From positions 1,550,001 through 1,614,000 of the forward strand of contig NZ_CP066150.1 in the NCBI RefSeq assembly GCF_023206395.1: a stretch of 64,000 nt of DNA. Reading direction: 5' to 3'. Position numbers and translations under genes: made by a program. Every line of letters starts with the position of its first letter. Position 1 is the first letter of the stretch. The stretch is from Vibrio sp. ED004. Lineage in GTDB: Bacteria > Pseudomonadota > Gammaproteobacteria > Enterobacterales > Vibrionaceae. The notes below the pieces were generated by a model. It worked only from the letters and a program-made list of their open reading frames with translations. It was not told the origin of the DNA and did no database searches. Below are positions 17,780 to 27,325 of the stretch, in pieces.

Positions 17780-17831
17780 CCTGCAATCAAAAAAGTGAGA
17801 CCTTTGCGCTCACCTTAAAGGAGATATAATA

Positions 17832-19055
17832 ATGATTACTAATGATGCTGTAATAATGGGCATGTTAGCTGTTATTCTTGGCGGCGTATTTATCACGGAA
17901 AGTAGCCAAAATAGCGCACTGAAAAAATTCTACTCATTCGTTCCGGGTCTATTGCTCTGTTACTTTGTTCCTTCGCTATTGAACAGCTTCGGCATCATCG
18001 ATGCGTCAAACTCTAAACTGTATTTCGTAGCAAGCCGTTACCTACTTCCAAGTGCATTGGTTCTTCTGATCATCTCAGCAGATCTTCGTAAAATCTTTGG
18101 TCTTGGCTCTAAAGCCGTCATCATGTTCTTAACGGGTACTGCCGGCATCATCATCGGTGGCCCATTAGCGATTCTGATCATCGATCAAGTAAACCCTGAC
18201 CTTGTTTCGGGTGACGTATGGCGTGGCCTAACGACTGTCGCGGGTTCTTGGATCGGTGGCGGTGCTAACCAAGCAGCAATGAAAGAAGTGTTTGAGGTTG
18301 ATGACCAACTGTTCTCTGCGATGATTACAGTAGACGTTATCTGTGCAAACATTTGGATGGCCGTGTTGCTTATCATGGCAGGCCGTCAGAAGAAGATTGA
18401 TGCTTGGCTTAAAGCTGACACTTCATCAATCGAAGAGCTAAAAGAGACGGTATCTAAATACCAAGAAGAGAACGCTCGCCCAACGACGACAACTGATCTA
18501 ATGAAGATCACTGCGATTGCCTTCGGCTTAACTGGCCTAGCTCACTTGTTCAGTGACCTTATCGCACCTTGGATCTCAACCAACGCTCCAGAACTTGCGA
18601 AATACAGCCTGACATCTGGCTTCTTCTGGTTAATCGTTATGGTAACGACGTTCGCGCTTGTCGCTTCATGCTTTAAGTCGACACGCAGCCTTGAGCACAG
18701 TGGCGCGTCTAAAGTAGGTTCTGCGTTCATCTACATCCTAGTTGCGACTATCGGTATGCAAATGGACGTTACCGCTATCTTGGACAACCCAGGTTACTTC
18801 TTCATTGGTATCACCTGGCTAACTATCCACGCTCTGCTTATGATTGCGATGGCGAAGCTAATCCGTGCTCCACTGTTTTTCATGGCAGTAGGTAGTCAAG
18901 CTAACGTAGGTGGCGCAGCATCGGCTCCTATCGTAGCGGCAGCATTCCACCCAGCATTGGCACCAGTAGGTATCTTAATGGCGGTATTGGGTTATGCGCT
19001 AGGCACATACGGCGCTTACATCTGTGGCCTAATCATGCAGGCTGCAGCAGGTTAA
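17832..19055 (+). CDS. DUF819-family membrane permease
   Basis: A 407-residue protein with about eleven hydrophobic helices. It has the glycine-rich GSWIGGGANQAAM and GSQANVGGAASAPIVAAAF segments, which mark the DUF819 (YjcL-like) permease family. They resemble the paired discontinuous helices of sodium-coupled transporters. The central hydrophilic part (about 190-225) has a coiled-coil look. Substrate is unknown. AAGGAG is well placed, a palindromic operator lies upstream and a very strong terminator follows, so this is a separately controlled single gene. Confidence 0.88.
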   Translation: MITNDAVIMGMLAVILGGVFITESSQNSALKKFYSFVPGLLLCYFVPSLLNSFGIIDASNSKLYFVASRYLLPSALVLLIISADLRKIFGLGSKAVIMFLTGTAGIIIGGPLAILIIDQVNPDLVSGDVWRGLTTVAGSWIGGGANQAAMKEVFEVDDQLFSAMITVDVICANIWMAVLLIMAGRQKKIDAWLKADTSSIEELKETVSKYQEENARPTTTTDLMKITAIAFGLTGLAHLFSDLIAPWISTNAPELAKYSLTSGFFWLIVMVTTFALVASCFKSTRSLEHSGASKVGSAFIYILVATIGMQMDVTAILDNPGYFFIGITWLTIHALLMIAMAKLIRAPLFFMAVGSQANVGGAASAPIVAAAFHPALAPVGILMAVLGYALGTYGAYICGLIMQAAAG

Positions 19056-19092
19056 TTGTTCTAACTTAGCTCGAGCCAACCATTAAACATCG

Positions 19093-19128
19093 AAGTCCGA
19101 TATTGGTACGCCAATATCGGACTTTTTT
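19093..19128 (+). terminator. Terminator of the DUF819 gene
   Basis: A 14-bp perfect stem AAGTCCGATATTGG / CCAATATCGGACTT with tetraloop TACG and a T6 run. Confidence 0.93.
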
Positions 19129-19204
19129 ATGCCTATAAGTTAGTCATGATGTAGTGAAAACACGGAATCAAAACCATCTGAAGCCCTAAAAATGCCAACA
19201 AGTA

Positions 19205-19378
19205 TTAGAGAGTTTCATTTTTGGACTTCTCAATCTTCTTGTTCACATACGATTGAGATACAAGATCGATTTCGTTGATTGAATCTTTGAATGCTTTGGC
19301 AAGTAACACCGCCCTCTTCTCTGGTACGCCTGCATTGCTCAGTGTGTTAGATAACTTTCTAACGTCTACTCGTACCAT
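19205..19378 (-). CDS. Short protein resembling the N-terminal half of DUF1640 (CCDC90-like)
   Basis: A 57-residue protein from ATG 19378. The pattern VRKLSNTLSNAGVPEKRAVLLAKAFKDSI resembles the start of DUF1640 proteins, where a helix with A-G-x-P-E-x-x-A precedes a long coiled coil and a C-terminal membrane anchor. Here the coiled coil and anchor are missing, so it is either a truncated relic or a short variant. The assignment rests on a remembered family pattern and is tentative. Single gene with no clear operon partner. Confidence 0.5.
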   Translation of the reverse strand: MVRVDVRKLSNTLSNAGVPEKRAVLLAKAFKDSINEIDLVSQSYVNKKIEKSKNETL

Positions 19379-19555
19379 TTGATACACCAATAATTAGATT
19401 AAGTGCTTGAAATCTATCATAGAGAATTGGTCGCATCTCGATTCAAACCGAATCATCGTTCAGACTGACTAAACGCCTGTTATAAAATCCTTGATTTATA
19501 CGAACACACCTATCCAGTTATATTGATTATCGAAGTGATTGAAGAGGTGATGACG

Positions 19556-19711
19556 ATGAAAGAACTCGATAGATACTGTGAACAGATAAACCTAGAACTG
19601 ACAGAACAAGATGTAGCTCAGCTTGGCTGGAACAAGCCTATGTTTAACAAGCGCGTTGCTCTGTTTTCAGCTATTTCTTTATTTGCTTTGTGGTTAACCT
19701 ATTGGCTTTAA
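19556..19711 (+). CDS. Small C-tail-anchored membrane protein, 51 residues
   Basis: Starts at ATG 19556 with GAAGAGG 8 bp upstream. The N-terminal part is a charged helix (MKELDRYCEQINLELTEQDV) and the end is one hydrophobic helix (VALFSAISLFALWLTYWL) that finishes at the C-terminus. It should insert as a tail-anchored protein with the N-terminus in the cytosol. Family unknown. Confidence 0.5.
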   Translation: MKELDRYCEQINLELTEQDVAQLGWNKPMFNKRVALFSAISLFALWLTYWL

Positions 19712-19753
19712 ATAAACAGGCTAAACAACCACTGTTCAGCCTCTCTCGTTGAG

Positions 19754-20629
19754 TCATACCAAACCAAGATTAATCGAATAAAGACGCCAATTATTTTCCA
19801 CTACAGGGCTAATGTTGAAGCTCAACATAAAGTCCGGACGCGTTTTTTCATCTTTCTCGATATAGTAGTTAGCTTCAATACCAAACTTCCAAGGACGACC
19901 ATTCAAAACGGCTGTTTTACTCACGCTAATATTCAACGGAATCTCGGCCTGATCTTTATTCCAATCGTAGGAGAGTGTCGGCGCTGAACATACCGTCCAC
20001 CCACCTTCCAATAACTCCACCCAAAATAACTGCGTAGACGTCTTGTTAATGCGAGTATCAGAGTGATCCGCCCCTTTGCCCGATACGCCATAAAGATGGC
20101 TTGGGAACACACCTACAACGCGTTCAGCACTCACTTTGCCGTACATAAACTCAGGGCCAACAGCAAATTGATCTGCCGTGAGCTCGCTGTTGCCCGTTGG
20201 TAAAGAAGCAAACAGACCAAAAGCAGCAATAGTCCCACCTACCATTTTGGGCGCATAAGCTAGATCGAAGGAAATGTCGCTCACTCCTGACTGATCCATA
20301 TGTTGGAAACTTGTCGGCGTATTCACATTGAAATCATTCTGAACATAAGAGATAGCAGGACGGAAGATAACTTTGTCGCCGTTATCCATAGGGAAAGGAA
20401 GAGTCGGTTGTAACACTGTAGCGAAGCTGTCTCCTCCCCCGTCATATCCACCAGAGTATTGGAGCTTTAAGTTAAGGCTCGCGTAAGCCGTGTTGGGGTT
20501 TGCAAGTTCCTTTGCTGCCTGCTCTGCTGTTTGTTCGCTATTACCTTTCGAGATAGTGGTATTAGCGGTCGCAAAATTCGGCGTTAATAATATTCCAGTT
20601 ATTATCAGTGCAAGTGGTTTACAAGCCAT
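19754..20629 (-). CDS. Outer-membrane beta-barrel-like protein, unknown substrate
   Basis: A 291-residue protein from ATG 20629, chosen for its AGAGGG site and because the protein then begins with a signal peptide (ACKPLALIITGILLTPNFATA). The mature part has regular amphipathic strands (YASLNLKLQYSGG, VIFRPAISYVQNDF, ISFDLAYAPKM, FGIEANYYIEKD) and ends with NNWRLYSINLGLV. Such proteins resemble the phenol-degradation MetA-pathway/transporter barrels. An acidic spacer after the signal (SEQTAEQAAKELANP) is typical of this group in vibrios. The function is not known. Confidence 0.7.
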   Translation of the reverse strand: MACKPLALIITGILLTPNFATANTTISKGNSEQTAEQAAKELANPNTAYASLNLKLQYSGGYDGGGDSFATVLQPTLPFPMDNGDKVIFRPAISYVQNDFNVNTPTSFQHMDQSGVSDISFDLAYAPKMVGGTIAAFGLFASLPTGNSELTADQFAVGPEFMYGKVSAERVVGVFPSHLYGVSGKGADHSDTRINKTSTQLFWVELLEGGWTVCSAPTLSYDWNKDQAEIPLNISVSKTAVLNGRPWKFGIEANYYIEKDEKTRPDFMLSFNISPVVENNWRLYSINLGLV

Positions 20630-20741
20630 TGAAGCCCTCTTTAAAAAATTAAACGCAGTATATTGCGCGTATTTTAAAGATTGCCGGTATTCAAAATAGC
20701 CATTCAGCGACATCAAGAATTAATCGGTTCCTAGAAAACAA

Positions 20742-20771
20742 AAAATGCCCCAAATTTCTTTGGGGCATTTT
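20742..20771. terminator. Bidirectional-looking terminator downstream of tdh
   Basis: A 13-bp perfect stem AAAATGCCCCAAA / TTTGGGGCATTTT with loop TTTC. On the minus strand it ends the kbl-tdh operon (tdh stop at 20807). Confidence 0.9.
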
Positions 20772-20806
20772 CAGTATGGAACTAGCTAAGGGTCTCCCCT
20801 ATTCGC

Positions 20807-21838
20807 TTATTCCCAATCTAGGATTACTTTACCAGACATACCAGAGCGCATCATGTCGAAGCCTTTCTGGAAGTCGTCCACTTTGTAGTGGTGAGTAATG
20901 ATTGGAGTTAGATCTAGGCCAGACTGGATTAGTGAAGCCATCTTGTACCAAGTTTCGAACATCTCACGACCGTAGATACCCTTGATAACCAAGCCTTTGA
21001 AGATTACTTGGTTCCAATCTACTGCCATGTCTGATGGTGGAATACCTAGTAGAGAGATCTTACCGCCGTGGTTCATGTTAGTCAGCATGCTGTTGAACGC
21101 AGATGGGTTACCAGACATTTCTAGGCCTACATCGAAGCCTTCAGTCATGCCAAGATCAGACATTACGTCTTCTAGCTTCTCTTCCATCACGTTTACTGCG
21201 CGAGTCACACCCATTTTCTTAGCAAGATCTAGGCGGTATTCGTTTACATCAGTAATTACAACGTGACGAGCACCAACGTGCTTAGCAACAGCTGCAGCCA
21301 TGATACCGATTGGGCCAGCACCAGTGATTAGCACGTCTTCGCCTACTAGGTCGAAAGAAAGCGCTGTGTGTACTGCGTTACCGAACGGGTCAAAGATTGA
21401 TGCTAGATCATCAGAGATTTCTGCAGGGATTTTAAATGCGTTGAACGCAGGAATCACAAGGAACTCAGAGAACGCACCAGTGCGGTTAACACCAACACCT
21501 GTTGTGTTACGACAAAGGTGAGTACGGCCGCCACGACAGTTACGACAGTGACCACATGTGATGTGACCTTCACCAGATACACGGTCGCCGATTTCAAAAC
21601 CACGAACTTCTTGGCCGATGCCAACAACTTCACCCACGTATTCGTGACCTACTACCATAGGTACTGGGATTGTGTTTTGCGACCACTCATCCCAGTTGTA
21701 GATATGTACGTCAGTACCACAAATTGCGGTTTTCTTAATACGGATAAGAAGATCATTATGACCCATTTCAGGTTTTTCAACCTCGGTCATCCAGATGCCT
21801 TCTTCAGGCTTAAGCTTAGAAAGTGCTTTAATTTTCAT
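20807..21838 (-). CDS. tdh: L-threonine 3-dehydrogenase
   Basis: A 343-residue zinc alcohol dehydrogenase-family enzyme, two residues longer than the E. coli one. Catalytic zinc ligands are C40, H65 and E66 ([22 protein letters not shown]). The structural zinc lobe is [15 protein letters not shown], and the NAD site is [15 protein letters not shown]. It oxidises L-threonine to 2-amino-3-ketobutyrate, which Kbl splits to glycine and acetyl-CoA. It is the second gene of the kbl-tdh operon, 110 bp after kbl. Cytosolic tetramer in the family. Confidence 0.97.
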   Translation of the reverse strand: MKIKALSKLKPEEGIWMTEVEKPEMGHNDLLIRIKKTAICGTDVHIYNWDEWSQNTIPVPMVVGHEYVGEVVGIGQEVRGFEIGDRVSGEGHITCGHCRNCRGGRTHLCRNTTGVGVNRTGAFSEFLVIPAFNAFKIPAEISDDLASIFDPFGNAVHTALSFDLVGEDVLITGAGPIGIMAAAVAKHVGARHVVITDVNEYRLDLAKKMGVTRAVNVMEEKLEDVMSDLGMTEGFDVGLEMSGNPSAFNSMLTNMNHGGKISLLGIPPSDMAVDWNQVIFKGLVIKGIYGREMFETWYKMASLIQSGLDLTPIITHHYKVDDFQKGFDMMRSGMSGKVILDWE

Positions 21839-21948
21839 AATGTTACCTAGTTCATCTCGCCTAACTGTAAGGCGAGAATCAAAAATCTATATGTTCTATT
21901 GGGTGTTGCTCTATCTAACTAAAGGATGCTCGAGGCACCCCTTTAAAA

Positions 21949-23142
21949 TTAGATGATACCCATGTCTTTACCAACTTGGATGAACGCATCGATTGCGCGA
22001 TCTAGTTGCTCACGAGAGTGTGCTGCAGACATTTGCGTACGGATACGAGCTTGACCTTTTGGTACTACAGGGAATGAGAAACCTACAACGTAGATGCCTT
22101 TCTCTAGAGCGCGCTCTGCAAATTCAGCCGCTACTTTTGCATCACCAAGCATGATTGGGATGATAGCGTGGTCAGCACCACCCATAGTGAAACCAGCGTC
22201 TTCCATGCGAGTACGGAAGTGAGCAGAGTTTTCCCATAGTTGAGTACGTAGGTCGCCAGATTCCGCTAGAAGATCTAGAACACGGATAGACGCCGATACG
22301 ATTGCAGGTGCAACAGAGTTAGAGAATAGGTATGGACGAGAACGCTGACGTAACCAGTCGATTACTTCTTTCTTACCAGAAGTGTAACCGCCTGAAGCGC
22401 CACCCATTGCTTTACCAAGCGTACCGGTGATGATGTCGATACGGTCAACAACGTTGTGGAACTCGTGAGTACCCGCGCCGTTTTCGCCCATGAAGCCCAC
22501 TGCGTGAGAGTCATCAACCATTACTAGTGCGCCGTACTTATCCGCAAGATCACAAATAGCAGGAAGGTTAGCCACTACGCCGTCCATAGAGAACACACCG
22601 TCAGTTACGATAAGCGTGTGACGAGCGCCAGCTTCTTTAGCTGCGATAAGTTGTTGCTCTAGCTCTTCCATGTTGTTGTTCGCGTAGCGGAAGCGCATTG
22701 CTTTACACAGACGAACACCATCGATGATAGATGCGTGGTTTAGGGCATCAGAAATGATTGCGTCTTCTTTGCCTAGAATCGTTTCGAATAGGCCAGCGTT
22801 CGCATCAAAACAAGATGTGTATAGGATTGTGTCTTCTTTACCAAGGAACGTAGATAGCTTTTGCTCTAGTTCTTTATGAGAGTCTTGAGTACCACAGATG
22901 AAACGCACTGAAGCCATACCAAAACCGTGTTGATCCATACCGCCTTTAGCAGCTTCGATAAGTTCAGGGTGGTTAGCAAGACCTAAGTAGTTGTTTGCAC
23001 AGAAGTTTAGTACTTCTTCACCAGTCGAGATAGAAACCGCTGCTTTTTGAGCAGAAGTGATAATGCGCTCAGACTTGTAAAGACCTTCTTCTTTAACTTC
23101 TTCGATTTGAGTTTGAATCTGTTGGTAAAATGCAGAAGACAT
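21949..23142 (-). CDS. kbl: Glycine C-acetyltransferase (2-amino-3-ketobutyrate CoA ligase)
   Basis: A 397-residue PLP enzyme of the alpha-oxoamine synthase family. The Schiff-base lysine is K244 in [20 protein letters not shown] holds the Asp and His that contact the cofactor, and the C-terminus carries [18 protein letters not shown]. With Tdh it converts threonine to glycine and acetyl-CoA in two steps; passing the unstable ketoacid directly matters. AGGAAGGAATG gives a strong ribosome binding site. The promoter must lie in 23143-23510, where I see no clear operator. Confidence 0.97.
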   Translation of the reverse strand: MSSAFYQQIQTQIEEVKEEGLYKSERIITSAQKAAVSISTGEEVLNFCANNYLGLANHPELIEAAKGGMDQHGFGMASVRFICGTQDSHKELEQKLSTFLGKEDTILYTSCFDANAGLFETILGKEDAIISDALNHASIIDGVRLCKAMRFRYANNNMEELEQQLIAAKEAGARHTLIVTDGVFSMDGVVANLPAICDLADKYGALVMVDDSHAVGFMGENGAGTHEFHNVVDRIDIITGTLGKAMGGASGGYTSGKKEVIDWLRQRSRPYLFSNSVAPAIVSASIRVLDLLAESGDLRTQLWENSAHFRTRMEDAGFTMGGADHAIIPIMLGDAKVAAEFAERALEKGIYVVGFSFPVVPKGQARIRTQMSAAHSREQLDRAIDAFIQVGKDMGII

Positions 23143-23530
23143 TGTTCATTCCTTCCTAATTATTATTCAGCAGCATCACGCGCCGCTTTATGTAGGGATA
23201 TAAACGATCTCAAAACGATCATTTACACTGTAAAACTAATGCCTATATTCTAGTTGAACATCCGCATTCCGATTATCCCTTTAGTTGGAAAAACATTAGT
23301 GAACCTGAGGCACGAATAATAGTTCATCCCAGTGACAGAGGGCACATAAACGCGTCTTACCTGTTCTTTTGAACGTCAAATCGCCCTCCATTTCGGTCTA
23401 ATTTCGCTTTCATATCAAATATCAATTTTTCATCTCAGAACGATATAGTGATGAATTACTGTTTCTCTCAGAATGTGCGACCGTTACGCCGCTATGCGAA
23501 TGAAACAAGATGAGAAGAGAAGCTACACAC
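23143..23530. other. Divergent intergenic region, kbl and EAL gene
   Basis: About 390 bp without a gene. It must hold the promoters of kbl (minus) and the EAL gene (plus). A short direct repeat (ACGATC twice, near 23209 and 23219) is the only structure noticed. No riboswitch-like or terminator fold is apparent. Confidence 0.5.
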
Positions 23531-24262
23531 ATGAACCTATCAGACCACATCATACAAGAAGCCTTTGAAAACGACTGGTACACCTGCTTTTATCAGCCAA
23601 AGGTTGAGCCTAGTATCGAGAAAGTGACTGGGGTTGAAGCACTGTTTCGCCTCGATATCCCAGAAGAAGGCATTTTCTCTCCGGGTGTGTTTATCGATCG
23701 TGCGTTTACATTGGGTTATGAAGAAGAGATCTTCTTTAGTGTGCTTGAGCAATCTCTCACTGAAGTGAAATCACTCTCTGTTCATCTCAACTTAGCAGTG
23801 AACATCAGCAAGAAAGTATTGGCGAACCCAGATAACGTTGAGAAAGTTCGTGAGCTGCTGTGGAATGCATCTTTCAAGGCGGAGCAACTGACTTTTGAGC
23901 TAAGTGAAAATGATCAGCTGGACGAACAATTGTGTGAACAGATTCAACGTTTTAAATCTCTGGGCGTAAAAATCTCTATCGATGATTTTGGCATTGGCCA
24001 TTCAGACATGAATAAGGTGAAAAGCCTCAATGTCGATGAAGTGAAATTTGATAAGTCGATTGTGAACAGCGCTGAACCAGCACGCTCTGAGTTGGTTAAA
24101 CAAACATTGGCGTACTGCAAAGAATCTGGCATTGAGACTGTGGCAGAAGGTGTTGAAGATTCTGATACACATCAACGAGTCCACCAGCTTGGTTTTGATC
24201 GATACCAAGGCTTCTTATACTCGAAACCTCTGCCTCTCACTGATCTTAGGTTGGTTATGTAG
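23531..24262 (+). CDS. EAL-domain c-di-GMP phosphodiesterase, stand-alone
   Basis: A 243-residue protein made only of an EAL domain, with no sensor or GGDEF part. The signature EALFRL is near residue 36, the metal-binding Asn is in NLAVNISKK, the next Glu in ELSEND, then DDFGIGHSDMNKV (the DD pair), VKFDKS (Lys) and VAEGVED (Glu), ending QGFLYSKPL. All metal and catalytic residues appear present, so it should hydrolyse c-di-GMP to pGpG. An ATG at 23510 is also possible and adds seven residues. It is convergent with the XRE gene, with a short hairpin over both ends. Confidence 0.9.
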   Translation: MNLSDHIIQEAFENDWYTCFYQPKVEPSIEKVTGVEALFRLDIPEEGIFSPGVFIDRAFTLGYEEEIFFSVLEQSLTEVKSLSVHLNLAVNISKKVLANPDNVEKVRELLWNASFKAEQLTFELSENDQLDEQLCEQIQRFKSLGVKISIDDFGIGHSDMNKVKSLNVDEVKFDKSIVNSAEPARSELVKQTLAYCKESGIETVAEGVEDSDTHQRVHQLGFDRYQGFLYSKPLPLTDLRLVM

Positions 24263-24279
24263 AACCGTTAACTGGTTCT
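24261..24279. terminator. Weak hairpin between convergent genes
   Basis: AGAACC and GGTTCT flank a 7-base loop between the EAL stop and the XRE stop. No T-run, so any terminator role is uncertain. Confidence 0.3.
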
Positions 24280-25090
24280 AACTTAAGACAAATTCGACGC
24301 TTTTTTTCTTCTGCTTAAGGTCGTGGTAACGGATGTACTTGAAGTAGATATCGTGTTTATTTTGGATGTTCTGAGAAAAGGGATTTTTCACTATCTTCTT
24401 TATGTCTGCCTTGAAGAACGGCATGCCGAGCTTACTCATATAAGGTTCTAGATAGAGGTCATACAGGAATTGACTCATAGCAGGATCAAGCGTAGGAAAG
24501 CGGAATTCAGTACCCGATAAATTGTCCGCCATGTAATCGAAGATCTTACGACGAATAACAATACTAACGGCACCAACACTGCAAAGCATCTTACTTAACC
24601 CGTCATACACCACATGCCCAATAATGACGCCCTCAAAAAGAAAACACAGCACCTGCATATCTTCTTTTATAACGCCTAGATGTTTAGAGACCTCGATAAA
24701 ATCTTTGCCGTAGGTTTTTTGGTGCATTATTTGAATCGATTTGAGCCTCTTCGCTGGAAGTGTCCCCATGCTGTATGACTCAACGCTCGTCACCTCATAG
24801 TCATAACCAATATCAACACTGAATGGACGATCTACATTCTTAGTGGCGGCTTTCACCTGCACCATTTCTTCAACGGAGAAATCGTAATCGATCTGAAAGA
24901 AGCTCGCGATACCCAGACGACGCACAAAACTCGGCAATGTTTTTGCCCTTTCCCACTGGCTCACCATTACCTGATTGACGCCAGAAAATGCTCGGTGAGA
25001 ATGGGAAAGTAACTCAGCAAACTCCTCCTGAGATAAAGCTTTTTCTTCACGAAGATACTTTAACTTTTGTGCAAAATTCGATTTATCCAT
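24278..25090 (-). CDS. XRE-type HTH protein with a large C-terminal domain
   Basis: A 270-residue protein. Residues 1-75 are a helix-turn-helix of the XRE class with a long loop (LSQEEFAELLSHSHRAF and MVSQWERAKTLPS). Residues about 110-250 form a second domain with alternating strands and helices (MQVLCFLFEGVIIGHVVYDG), whose pattern could fit an acetyltransferase-like fold, but I see no clear acetyl-CoA loop. It lies 53 bp after an MFS transporter on the same strand, so it may regulate that gene. The effector is unknown. DNA binding is a sound call; the rest is inference. Confidence 0.75.
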   Translation of the reverse strand: MDKSNFAQKLKYLREEKALSQEEFAELLSHSHRAFSGVNQVMVSQWERAKTLPSFVRRLGIASFFQIDYDFSVEEMVQVKAATKNVDRPFSVDIGYDYEVTSVESYSMGTLPAKRLKSIQIMHQKTYGKDFIEVSKHLGVIKEDMQVLCFLFEGVIIGHVVYDGLSKMLCSVGAVSIVIRRKIFDYMADNLSGTEFRFPTLDPAMSQFLYDLYLEPYMSKLGMPFFKADIKKIVKNPFSQNIQNKHDIYFKYIRYHDLKQKKKSVEFVLS

Positions 25091-25143
25091 AACTCACGTT
25101 GCCTTAGTTATTATCTGTCGCTTAACACCCAAGGCTTATCTCG

Positions 25144-26388
25144 CTAGCTCTGGGTGATCGGCTCTCTTCCGACACTGTCTTCAGTATGCTCTGCCAACCA
25201 GTACAACCAAATCATCACCAAACATAGGATGAAGCAGAGCACAAATAACCAGTAGGCGCTGAGCATCTCTATCACCACGCCACCAAGCAATGGCGCAATA
25301 GCAAAGCCAAGAGAGTAAAGTGCCGCAGCGCCGAAGTAAGATCCTCTGAGATGTGGCGGTGCCATTCTATCGATTTGTACATTAAGGGTTGGGAAAGCAA
25401 TCACTTCTCCTAAACTTAATATAAAACAAGCAATTCCCCAACCTAGTGGCCAATCATTTGGTGTAAAAAGAAAGCCAATTTGCGCAATCGCCATCAAAAT
25501 CATGCCGATTCGAGTTCTAACAAACAGCGGCACGTGCTCAAGCCATTTAAGCATTGGGAACTGGAAAACGATAATCGTCAGCGTATTCACCAAAACTAAC
25601 CCAGCAATGAGTTGAGCGGCATCAGCGATTGAAGAGCGCACGATGACTTGAGGAATTGACGACTCAGCCTGCGCGTAGACAAACATCATGATGAAGTTAG
25701 CGACCATCAGTTTTACAAAAATATTGTCTTTACGAATCACATTAAGCGTCGCGGCGAAATTAGGCAGTTGAGAGGGATCTGGCTTGGTAAAAGTACCTTT
25801 TCGTTCAATTCCTAACAGCAGCCAGAAACCGTAAACGACATAAGTACCACCAGCAACAAAGAACAGGTTTTGTGGCTGAGAAAGAGCCAAAGTGATACCA
25901 ATCAATGGACCAAGTGCGCCCCCCAGATTAAGTAAGAAGTAACGAATGTTCAGCGCTAACTCACGATCTTTGGAGTCTTTGAGATTATCGCCTATGACTG
26001 CCTTAGCTGGCGCTTCGATCATTGGGCGCATTAGACCCGTCATCATGATCAACACATAGAACTGCCAAACTTCACTCGCTAATGCGATGCCAGTGTAGGA
26101 TATCGAGGCAATCCAACTGCCTAGCACCATGACCCATTTACGTCCTAGCTTATCCGAAAGGTAACCCGAGTAGAGCCCAGTTCCAGCACCAACAACCGCG
26201 GATACCGCTAGCATGGTACCGACTTCAATCGCAGACGCACCGTAATCTTCATAGAGAAAGACGATCAGAAAAGGCCATGCCATAAAGTAGCTTGTTCGGG
26301 CGAGTAACGTTCCAGTCAGAACTGTCCATACTGAAAAGTTAAACCGTTTTATACGCTGCTTTTGAAACAAGCTTTCTGATCTATCCAT
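25144..26388 (-). CDS. Major facilitator superfamily transporter
   Basis: A 414-residue protein with twelve hydrophobic helices. MFS motif A between helices 2 and 3 is GYLSDKLGRKWVMVLG, and the helix 4-5 part carries GLMRPMIEAPAKAVIGD, as in drug-proton antiporters of the DHA1 group. The substrate cannot be told. An XRE regulator follows it in the same orientation. The gap downstream to the exporter operon (26389-26601) shows nothing clear. Confidence 0.87.
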   Translation of the reverse strand: MDRSESLFQKQRIKRFNFSVWTVLTGTLLARTSYFMAWPFLIVFLYEDYGASAIEVGTMLAVSAVVGAGTGLYSGYLSDKLGRKWVMVLGSWIASISYTGIALASEVWQFYVLIMMTGLMRPMIEAPAKAVIGDNLKDSKDRELALNIRYFLLNLGGALGPLIGITLALSQPQNLFFVAGGTYVVYGFWLLLGIERKGTFTKPDPSQLPNFAATLNVIRKDNIFVKLMVANFIMMFVYAQAESSIPQVIVRSSIADAAQLIAGLVLVNTLTIIVFQFPMLKWLEHVPLFVRTRIGMILMAIAQIGFLFTPNDWPLGWGIACFILSLGEVIAFPTLNVQIDRMAPPHLRGSYFGAAALYSLGFAIAPLLGGVVIEMLSAYWLFVLCFILCLVMIWLYWLAEHTEDSVGREPITQS

Positions 26389-26601
26389 AGATAACGCCTC
26401 TATAACCGACTGATTTAAATATTATTATTCAGCCAGTATATAGAGTAAGTAGAATAGATACAGAGTATTCAATAAAGCTGTGTTAATTATGGTACCTCCG
26501 TACCTATTTCACATTAGCAGATGCACACAGCCAAAATACCATCAACGAAGAGCTATCTAGAATTAAAGTAATAGAGCAGCCTCTAGTCAAAGATCAACGC
26601 A

Positions 26602-27306
26602 CTAGGCTGAGTAATGTTGCCCTTTGCGGTCAGACAATACCTTTCCGTCTTTGATCGTCACGATTCGCTTGGTTCGTTCCGCAAGAGAATTATCATGTGT
26701 CACGATAATCAATGTTCGCCCCTCTGCATGAAGACGATTAAACAAAGCCTCTATCTCTGCGCCGGATTTTGAATCCAATGCCCCTGTAGGTTCATCCGCT
26801 AAGATGATTTGCGGATCGTTAACTAGAGCTCTCGCAATCGCCACTCTCTGCTTTTGACCACCAGAAAGCTGGTTTGGTTTGTGGTCTAGGCGATCCCCTA
26901 GCCCAACTTGCTCAAGCAGCTTCGCAGCGCGCTGGCGACGTTCTTTGGCTTTGATCCCAGAGTAAACCAATGGCAATGCCACGTTATCCAACGCTGTCGC
27001 GTATTCCAGCAAGTTAAAGCTTTGGAAAACAAAGCCTATCTTTTGGTTACGAATACCGGCTAGCTCGTTCGGACTTAGACTTGCGACGTTTTGACCACCC
27101 AAATGGTATTGGCCATCGGTCGGTTTATCTAAGCAGCCCAGCATGTTCATCAGGGTCGATTTACCTGAGCCAGACGGGCCAAGAATGGAAAGAAATTCAC
27201 CTTGATTGATGGTCAAGTCAACACCGTCTAGCGCACGTACTTCCGCCTCTCCGCTTGAGTAGTATTTACAAATGTTGGTCAAATCAACCAGTGGCGTGTT
27301 CGACAT
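26602..27306 (-). CDS. ABC transporter ATPase, LolD/MacB type
   Basis: A 234-residue ATPase from ATG 27306, selected because GGAG lies just upstream. Walker A is GPSGSGKST, the signature is LSGGQKQRVAIARAL, Walker B is IILADEPTGALDS and the switch His is in IIVTHD. The LDS after GA and the overall length mark the LolD/MacB/FtsE type, which moves cargo within the envelope rather than through the membrane. It is the last gene of the five-gene operon and powers the two permeases. All catalytic residues are intact. Confidence 0.94.
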   Translation of the reverse strand: MSNTPLVDLTNICKYYSSGEAEVRALDGVDLTINQGEFLSILGPSGSGKSTLMNMLGCLDKPTDGQYHLGGQNVASLSPNELAGIRNQKIGFVFQSFNLLEYATALDNVALPLVYSGIKAKERRQRAAKLLEQVGLGDRLDHKPNQLSGGQKQRVAIARALVNDPQIILADEPTGALDSKSGAEIEALFNRLHAEGRTLIIVTHDNSLAERTKRIVTIKDGKVLSDRKGQHYSA

Positions 27307-27325
27307 CTTATCTCCAGATTTTTTG

